From Thalassospiraceae bacterium (GTDB lineage Bacteria; Pseudomonadota; Alphaproteobacteria; Rhodospirillales; Magnetovibrionaceae), in NCBI GenBank assembly GCA_030638205.1, contig DAOWFB010000016.1, forward strand, positions 1 to 10,688: a stretch of 10,688 nt of DNA, given 5' to 3'. Shown here one piece after another: positions 7,298 to 10,688 of this stretch. Each line of letters starts with the position of its first letter. Position 1 is the first letter of the stretch. The position numbers and the translations under genes are program-made. A model generated the notes under the pieces. That model was not told the origin of the DNA. It did no database searches and saw only the letters and a list, made by a program, of their open reading frames with translations.

Positions 7298-7346
7298 AAA
7301 CTTGAGAAGTGAGAAACTTGAGAAGCTTGCATCAAAGCTCAGCTTC
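7297..7346. repeat. Two 13-base direct repeats with adjoining inverted repeats in the 64-base gap
   Basis: GAAACTTGAGAAG occurs at 7297-7309 (its first base is the last base of the antiporter stop) and again at 7313-7325, a 16-base period. The second copy runs into GAAGCT (7322-7327), which can pair with AGCTTC (7341-7346). A competing smaller stem pairs AGCTT (7324-7328) with AAGCT (7335-7339). No run of T's follows, so it does not look like a standard intrinsic terminator. It could be a weak transcript-end or RNA-stability structure. Confidence 0.6.
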
Positions 7347-7361
7347 GCCCATTCTTAGTTT

Positions 7362-8141
7362 ATGAATAACACTCCCCAACCCGCCCAGCCCAATGTTCTT
7401 ATTACTGGTGCCGCGCACCGCATAGGTCGCGCCATTGCGCTTGATTTAGCGGCAAATGGATACGGTGTTGGCGTTCATTATAATAATTCCGAGGCAGCTG
7501 CGGCTGAGCTGACCAAAACCATTATCGATTCCGGTGGGCAGGCGGTTGCGGTTAAGGCCGACCTTGCCAATGAAGAAGAGGTCAAATCCATTATCCCGGC
7601 GGTTACAGGTGCGCTGGGCCCACTTACGGTGCTGATAAATAACGCATCATTATTTGAAAATGACAACATTACAGACGCCACCCGCGAAGGGTGGAATATG
7701 CATATGGACGTAAACCTGCGGGCACCATTTGTGCTGTCACAGGAATTCTGCCGCCAGATACCAGATGGTCTCGAGGGTAATATAATAAATATTCTCGATC
7801 AGCGGGTGTGGAGCTTAACGCCTTATTTTATGACCTATACCCTTAGCAAATCTGCACTTTGGACCCTGACCCAGACTTTGGCTCTGGCGCTTGCCCCGCA
7901 AATCAGGGTCAATGGTATCGGGCCGGGGCCTACACTGCAAAACACCCGGCAAACCAACGAAGATTTTGCTCGCCAGTGGGCGGAAACACCGCTGGGGCGT
8001 AAAATCATGCCGGACGAAATTGCCGATACGGTTAATTTTATTATTCATGCCCCATCCATGACCGGGCAGATGATAGCCCTAGATGGCGGTCAGCATTTGG
8101 GCTGGGCTCAGGAATCAGGCAGTACCCCAATTAAAGAATAA
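7362..8141 (+). CDS. Short-chain dehydrogenase/reductase, pteridine reductase/FolM-like
   Basis: Predicted cytoplasmic NAD(P)H-dependent reductase of 259 residues. The Rossmann nucleotide site reads TGAAHRIGRA (15-24). The Arg in place of the usual first Gly pattern (TGxxxRIG) is typical of pteridine reductases such as PTR1 and FolM rather than of generic SDRs. Then follow NNAS (93-96), an Asp at 146 in place of the common catalytic Ser, and the Tyr159-x3-Lys163 pair. The C-terminal MIALDGGQHLGW completes the fold. Asp-Tyr-Lys is the PTR1/FolM-style triad. The next gene is folB, a dihydroneopterin aldolase, which strengthens a role in reducing dihydropterin, dihydromonapterin or dihydrofolate; the exact substrate is inference. 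The ATG at 7362 has no clear Shine-Dalgarno motif but gives the normal distance to the Rossmann motif. A general SDR of other specificity remains possible. Confidence 0.8.
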   Translation: MNNTPQPAQPNVLITGAAHRIGRAIALDLAANGYGVGVHYNNSEAAAAELTKTIIDSGGQAVAVKADLANEEEVKSIIPAVTGALGPLTVLINNASLFENDNITDATREGWNMHMDVNLRAPFVLSQEFCRQIPDGLEGNIINILDQRVWSLTPYFMTYTLSKSALWTLTQTLALALAPQIRVNGIGPGPTLQNTRQTNEDFARQWAETPLGRKIMPDEIADTVNFIIHAPSMTGQMIALDGGQHLGWAQESGSTPIKE

Positions 8142-8184
8142 GTGCTTAAAAGAATAACCCTTGCCGGGCAGGTATGGGGGCAAT

Positions 8185-8220
8185 AGAACTGGCCCTAGAA
8201 CTGGCCCTAGAATTGGCCTT
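8185..8220. repeat. Three 12-base tandem repeats between the SDR gene and folB
   Basis: AGAACTGGCCCT is repeated exactly at 8185-8196 and 8197-8208, and a diverged third copy (AGAATTGGCCTT) follows at 8209-8220. The GGCC cores are self-complementary, so neighbouring units can also fold on each other. The array is in a non-coding gap of 114 bases, about 35 bases before the folB start. Confidence 0.9.
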
Positions 8221-8232
8221 CTCAACAATTCT
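8209..8232. other. Perfect 7-base inverted repeat before folB
   Basis: AGAATTG (8209-8215) and CAATTCT (8226-8232) are perfectly complementary across a 10-base loop. The left arm is the start of the third tandem repeat unit. The structure ends 9 bases before the folB ribosome-binding site (GGAG, 8242-8245) and could affect translation of folB. The stem is AU-rich and weak, so its effect is uncertain. Confidence 0.5.
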
Positions 8233-8255
8233 TGCATTAATGGAGCAAATGGAAA

Positions 8256-8675
8256 ATGTCCGTATCCAAAGTCAAGCTGGTGCCAACCCCATCCATAGCC
8301 GATGCCCGCGCCGGAATAAGGCACGTTTTTGTTCGCGACCTTGAATTAATGACCTCAATCGGCGTTCATGATCATGAGCGCGATGCCGCCCAAAGGGTGA
8401 GAATTAATCTCGACATGGCAGTTTTTGAGGGCGACAGGGATTTGGCTGATGATCTGGATAATGTGGTTTGCTATGAGAAAATAACCACCGCTGTCAGAGA
8501 GGTTTGTGGCACCCGCCATATAAATCTGGTGGAGACCATGGCCGAAGAAATATCATCGGTCTGCCTTGCCGCTGACATGGTTCGTTCGGTTTTGGTCAGG
8601 GTCGAAAAGCTGGATGTATTTGATGATGTTTCTAGTGTAGGGGTGGAAATAGAGCGGTTTAATCCGGAAGTATAA
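8256..8675 (+). CDS. folB: Dihydroneopterin aldolase
   Basis: Cytoplasmic enzyme of tetrahydrofolate biosynthesis that splits 7,8-dihydroneopterin into 6-hydroxymethyl-dihydropterin and glycolaldehyde, and may epimerise it to dihydromonapterin. The 139 residues include about 20 extra at the N-terminus compared with E. coli FolB. Family landmarks are SIGVHDHE (34-41, Glu41), VCYEKI with Tyr73, LVETMAEEI with the pterin-binding Glu93, VRVEKLDVF with the catalytic Lys108, and the closing VGVEIERF. The ATG at 8256 has GGAG 10 bases upstream. Later in-frame starts would still keep the domain, so the extra N-terminus is not certain. It lies 114 bases after the pteridine-reductase-like gene. Since that gap carries repeats and a hairpin, co-transcription is plausible but not proven. 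Confidence 0.92.
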   Translation: MSVSKVKLVPTPSIADARAGIRHVFVRDLELMTSIGVHDHERDAAQRVRINLDMAVFEGDRDLADDLDNVVCYEKITTAVREVCGTRHINLVETMAEEISSVCLAADMVRSVLVRVEKLDVFDDVSSVGVEIERFNPEV

Positions 8676-8799
8676 TTTTAGGAACCCATCGGAACCTGTT
8701 GTTTTTACAAGAAACTACCGTCAATTTGCGCTTTGGTGAAGAGTTTTACACAGGTACACGCGTTCATAACTTATTGGGGGCGATTGTTAGAATATTACC

Positions 8800-8817
8800 C
8801 GTTACGAATCTGTAACG
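8800..8817. promoter_or_regulatory. Operator-like dyad CGTTAC-N6-GTAACG containing a GANTC site
   Basis: Two perfectly complementary 6-base arms (8800-8805 and 8812-8817) flank the spacer GAATCT. The spacer together with its flank contains GAATC, a GANTC site that CcrM methylates in many alphaproteobacteria. A second GANTC site lies at 8888-8892. The shape fits a binding site for a dimeric regulator, but no regulator is identified. Confidence 0.4.
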
Positions 8818-8929
8818 AGCAATAGTATCAATTTTATGTAATGTTTTCATTAAGTTGTATTGATGCCCATTTTTTGTGCATTTTGTGGAATCCCAAGCCG
8901 TGCATGGATAGTTTTTGTTAGGGGCCCAA

Positions 8930-8964
8930 TTATCAACATGTTTATCCACACGTTCAGTGGATAG
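8930..8964. promoter_or_regulatory. Cluster of DnaA boxes upstream of uvrC
   Basis: TTATCCACA at 8942-8950 is a perfect consensus DnaA box. TTATCAACA at 8930-8938 differs by one base, has the same orientation, and starts 12 bases earlier. AGTGGATAG at 8956-8964 is an inverted copy with two mismatches. A weaker match, TTTTACACA, lies at 8744-8752. An AT-rich stretch follows at 8987-9002. The cluster is 57 bases before the uvrC start, so DnaA could regulate uvrC. It could also belong to a replication-control or titration site. Confidence 0.5.
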
Positions 8965-9020
8965 TTAACAGGGACCTACTTGAAAGCAATATTTTTTATA
9001 TCCAAGACGAGCAGGGCAGT

Positions 9021-10688
9021 ATGGCTGACACAACTAACAATAGGAATGGCCGGGAAATAATAGCCGCCTTGGCCCAAAATCTGCCCAGTGTGCCCGGAGT
9101 TTACCGTATGCTGGGCCGTGGTGATGCTCAGGTAGCACCAAAGGTTTTATATGTGGGCAAAGCCAAAAACCTGAAAAAAAGGGTTTTGAGCTATACCCGC
9201 CCGGGCAAATTGAGCCCACGCATTCAGCGTATGGTTGGCCAAACCCATGATATGGAATTTGTCACCACCCACACCGAAGCAGAGGCCTTGCTGCTTGAGG
9301 CCAACCTGATAAAAAAGCTAAGCCCGCGTTATAATATTTTGTTGCGCGATGATAAATCGTTCCCGGAAATACTGGTTGAAACCGGCCATAAATTCGCCCG
9401 GGTGATAAAGCACCGGGGCGCACATCGGGCCAAGGGCAATTATTTCGGCCCTTTTGCTTCTGCCTGGGCGGTAAATGAAACCATCACCACCCTGCAAAGG
9501 GCATTTTTGCTTAGAACGTGCTCTGATGCGGTTTTTTCATCGCGCACCAGGCCATGCCTTTTATTTCAGATAAAGCGTTGCTCTGGGCCATGTGTTGGCA
9601 AAATAAACCAAGGTGATTATTCAGAGCTGGTGGCCCAGGCTAGCGAATTCCTAAAAGGCCGCAGCCAGAAAATACAAAAATCCATGGCAGCCCATATGCA
9701 GGCGGCCAGCGATAACCAAGAGTTCGAGCAAGCCGCCGCCTTGCGCGACAGAATCCACGCCCTGACCCGCATTCAGGGCCATCAGGATATAAATCCCGGA
9801 AATATAATCGATGCCGATGTTATTGCCCTTTATCAGGACCAGGACGGCGAAAAAAAAGCGTGCGTGCAGGTGTTCTTTTTTAGGGGTGGACGCAATTTTG
9901 GCAATCGTGCCTTTTATCCTGCGGGGGCTGCGGGCGAAACCCCGTCTGTGGTGTTAGAAGCATTTCTTGGGCAATTTTATTCGGCCCACACCCCGCCGCC
10001 CGAAGTATTGTTAAGCCATTCATTAATAGAATCTGGCGATGGTGTGGTCATGAACGATGCATTAAGTGCGCGTGCCGGACGCAAGGTAGCTATCAAGACC
10101 CCAACTCGGGGTGATCGTGCGCGTTTGACCGCCCACGCATTAGAAAATGCCCGTGGCGCACTTTCACGGAAAAAAGCCGAAAATGAAACTCAGGAAAAAT
10201 CATTAGCGGGACTTGCAGATGTATTGAAGTTGGACCAAACCCCGGAACGAATTGAAGTCTATGATAATTCTCATGTATCGGGAACCATGGCTGTGGGGGC
10301 GATGATTGTTGCGGGCGCGGAAGGTTTTCGTAAAAATGCTTATCGCAAGTTTAATATAAAAGGCCCACTGGCACCGGGGGATGATTACGCCATGATGCGC
10401 GAGGTTCTAACCCGGCGCTTTTCCCGCGCCCTCAAACAGGCATCCGATGATGTGCAAGATGGTAAATGGGATTTGCCTGACTTGGTAATTGTCGATGGCG
10501 GCAAAGGCCAGCTTTCAGTTGCAATGGAAGTATTTGCCGACCTTGGCATAGAAGATGTGGCGTTGTGTGCAATCTCAAAAGGCCCAGACAGAAACGCCGG
10601 GCGCGAACAAATTCACCAACCGGGCAAACCCACACCGCTGATATTGGATGAGCGCGATCCGGTGTTATATTTTTTGCAGCGCATTCGC
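9021..10688 (+). CDS. uvrC: Excinuclease ABC subunit C, 3' end outside the window
   Basis: Nuclease subunit of the UvrABC nucleotide excision repair system that makes both incisions around a lesion. The frame is open for 556 codons to the window edge; about 60 or more residues, including the C-terminal helix-hairpin-helix region, should lie beyond it. In order it shows the GIY-YIG nuclease domain for the 3' cut (about 22-100, VPGVY and LYVGKAKNLKKR), four cysteines of the conserved cluster (Cys167, 179, 187, 191), a UVR motif for UvrB contact (about 217-250), and the RNase H-like domain for the 5' cut. That last domain shows YDNSH (Asp415, His418), GDDYAMMREVL and VDGGKGQL (Asp492). A short insertion (DAQVAP) separates the two GIY-YIG strands. 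The start at 9021 has AGGG only 4 bases upstream, which is close, but no other in-frame ATG is near and the distance to VPGVY is normal. All key residues seen so far are intact. Confidence 0.96.
   Translation, partial: MADTTNNRNGREIIAALAQNLPSVPGVYRMLGRGDAQVAPKVLYVGKAKNLKKRVLSYTRPGKLSPRIQRMVGQTHDMEFVTTHTEAEALLLEANLIKKLSPRYNILLRDDKSFPEILVETGHKFARVIKHRGAHRAKGNYFGPFASAWAVNETITTLQRAFLLRTCSDAVFSSRTRPCLLFQIKRCSGPCVGKINQGDYSELVAQASEFLKGRSQKIQKSMAAHMQAASDNQEFEQAAALRDRIHALTRIQGHQDINPGNIIDADVIALYQDQDGEKKACVQVFFFRGGRNFGNRAFYPAGAAGETPSVVLEAFLGQFYSAHTPPPEVLLSHSLIESGDGVVMNDALSARAGRKVAIKTPTRGDRARLTAHALENARGALSRKKAENETQEKSLAGLADVLKLDQTPERIEVYDNSHVSGTMAVGAMIVAGAEGFRKNAYRKFNIKGPLAPGDDYAMMREVLTRRFSRALKQASDDVQDGKWDLPDLVIVDGGKGQLSVAMEVFADLGIEDVALCAISKGPDRNAGREQIHQPGKPTPLILDERDPVLYFLQRIR

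Larger units (their letters stand above)
8676..9020. other. 345-base non-coding region between folB and uvrC
   Basis: No convincing gene is present on either strand. The left part has a GGAACC direct repeat (8681-8686 and 8691-8696). The middle has a dyad at 8800-8817. The right part has two TTTTGTG copies (8872-8878 and 8881-8887), a DnaA-box cluster (8930-8964) and an AT-rich stretch (8987-9002). It must contain the uvrC promoter if uvrC has its own, but I cannot point to a good -35/-10 pair. No stem followed by a T-run, as expected for an intrinsic terminator of folB, is evident. Confidence 0.7.

Noticed and set aside
7322..7346. Intrinsic terminator after the antiporter gene
   Set aside because: The stem is short with a long loop and is not followed by a T-run.
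8185..8220. CRISPR array
   Set aside because: The units are contiguous 12-base repeats without spacers, and no cas genes are near.
8764..8949. Minus-strand 61-codon ORF in the folB-uvrC gap
   Set aside because: It has no recognisable domain and no ribosome-binding evidence. It covers the dyad and part of the DnaA-box cluster and is the length expected by chance.
8676..9020. Chromosomal replication origin
   Set aside because: Only three clustered DnaA-like boxes are present and none of the usual origin-neighbour genes. Not enough to call oriC from this window, so only the box cluster is reported.

Overview
This is an ordinary-looking stretch of core bacterial chromosome, all genes on the + strand, most likely from an alphaproteobacterium. 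The order gpmI, envC-like, ctpA, YibQ-like divergent polysaccharide deacetylase, rppH is one I know from alphaproteobacterial chromosomes. The first 14 bases look like the end of rlmH, which commonly precedes gpmI there. Base composition is moderate and ATA isoleucine codons are frequent. I see no insertion sequence, phage gene, CRISPR array, toxin system, rRNA or tRNA. The genus cannot be fixed from the sequence.

Region 1 (1-7297) is a tight gene train. After the putative rlmH tail and a 66-base gap come gpmI (glycolysis), an EnvC-like amidase activator, the S41 protease CtpA, a YibQ-like membrane-anchored protein, the RNA pyrophosphohydrolase RppH, and a CaCA-family Na+/Ca2+ antiporter. Gaps are 13 bases or less. 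Three junctions (envC/ctpA, ctpA/yibQ, rppH/antiporter) are 4-base ATGA stop-start overlaps, so the genes are probably co-transcribed and partly translationally coupled. The three middle genes form a periplasmic envelope and cell-wall module.

Region 2 (7298-8675) follows a 64-base gap with a short direct repeat. It holds a short-chain dehydrogenase resembling pteridine reductase/FolM and then folB (dihydroneopterin aldolase). Together they suggest a small pterin/folate unit. The gap between them carries three 12-base tandem repeats and a perfect inverted repeat.

Region 3 (8676-10688) is a 345-base non-coding stretch followed by uvrC (nucleotide excision repair), which runs off the window end. 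The non-coding stretch is the least explained part of the window. It has a perfect DnaA box with two near-matches within 35 bases, and upstream of these an 18-base dyad whose spacer contains a GANTC site.

I did not find a clearly novel multi-gene system. The points most worth checking are the DnaA-box cluster before uvrC, a triple TTAA array with CtrA-site spacing before gpmI, the pteridine-reductase-like gene paired with folB, and the repeated use of 12-base tandem repeats at three unrelated places.
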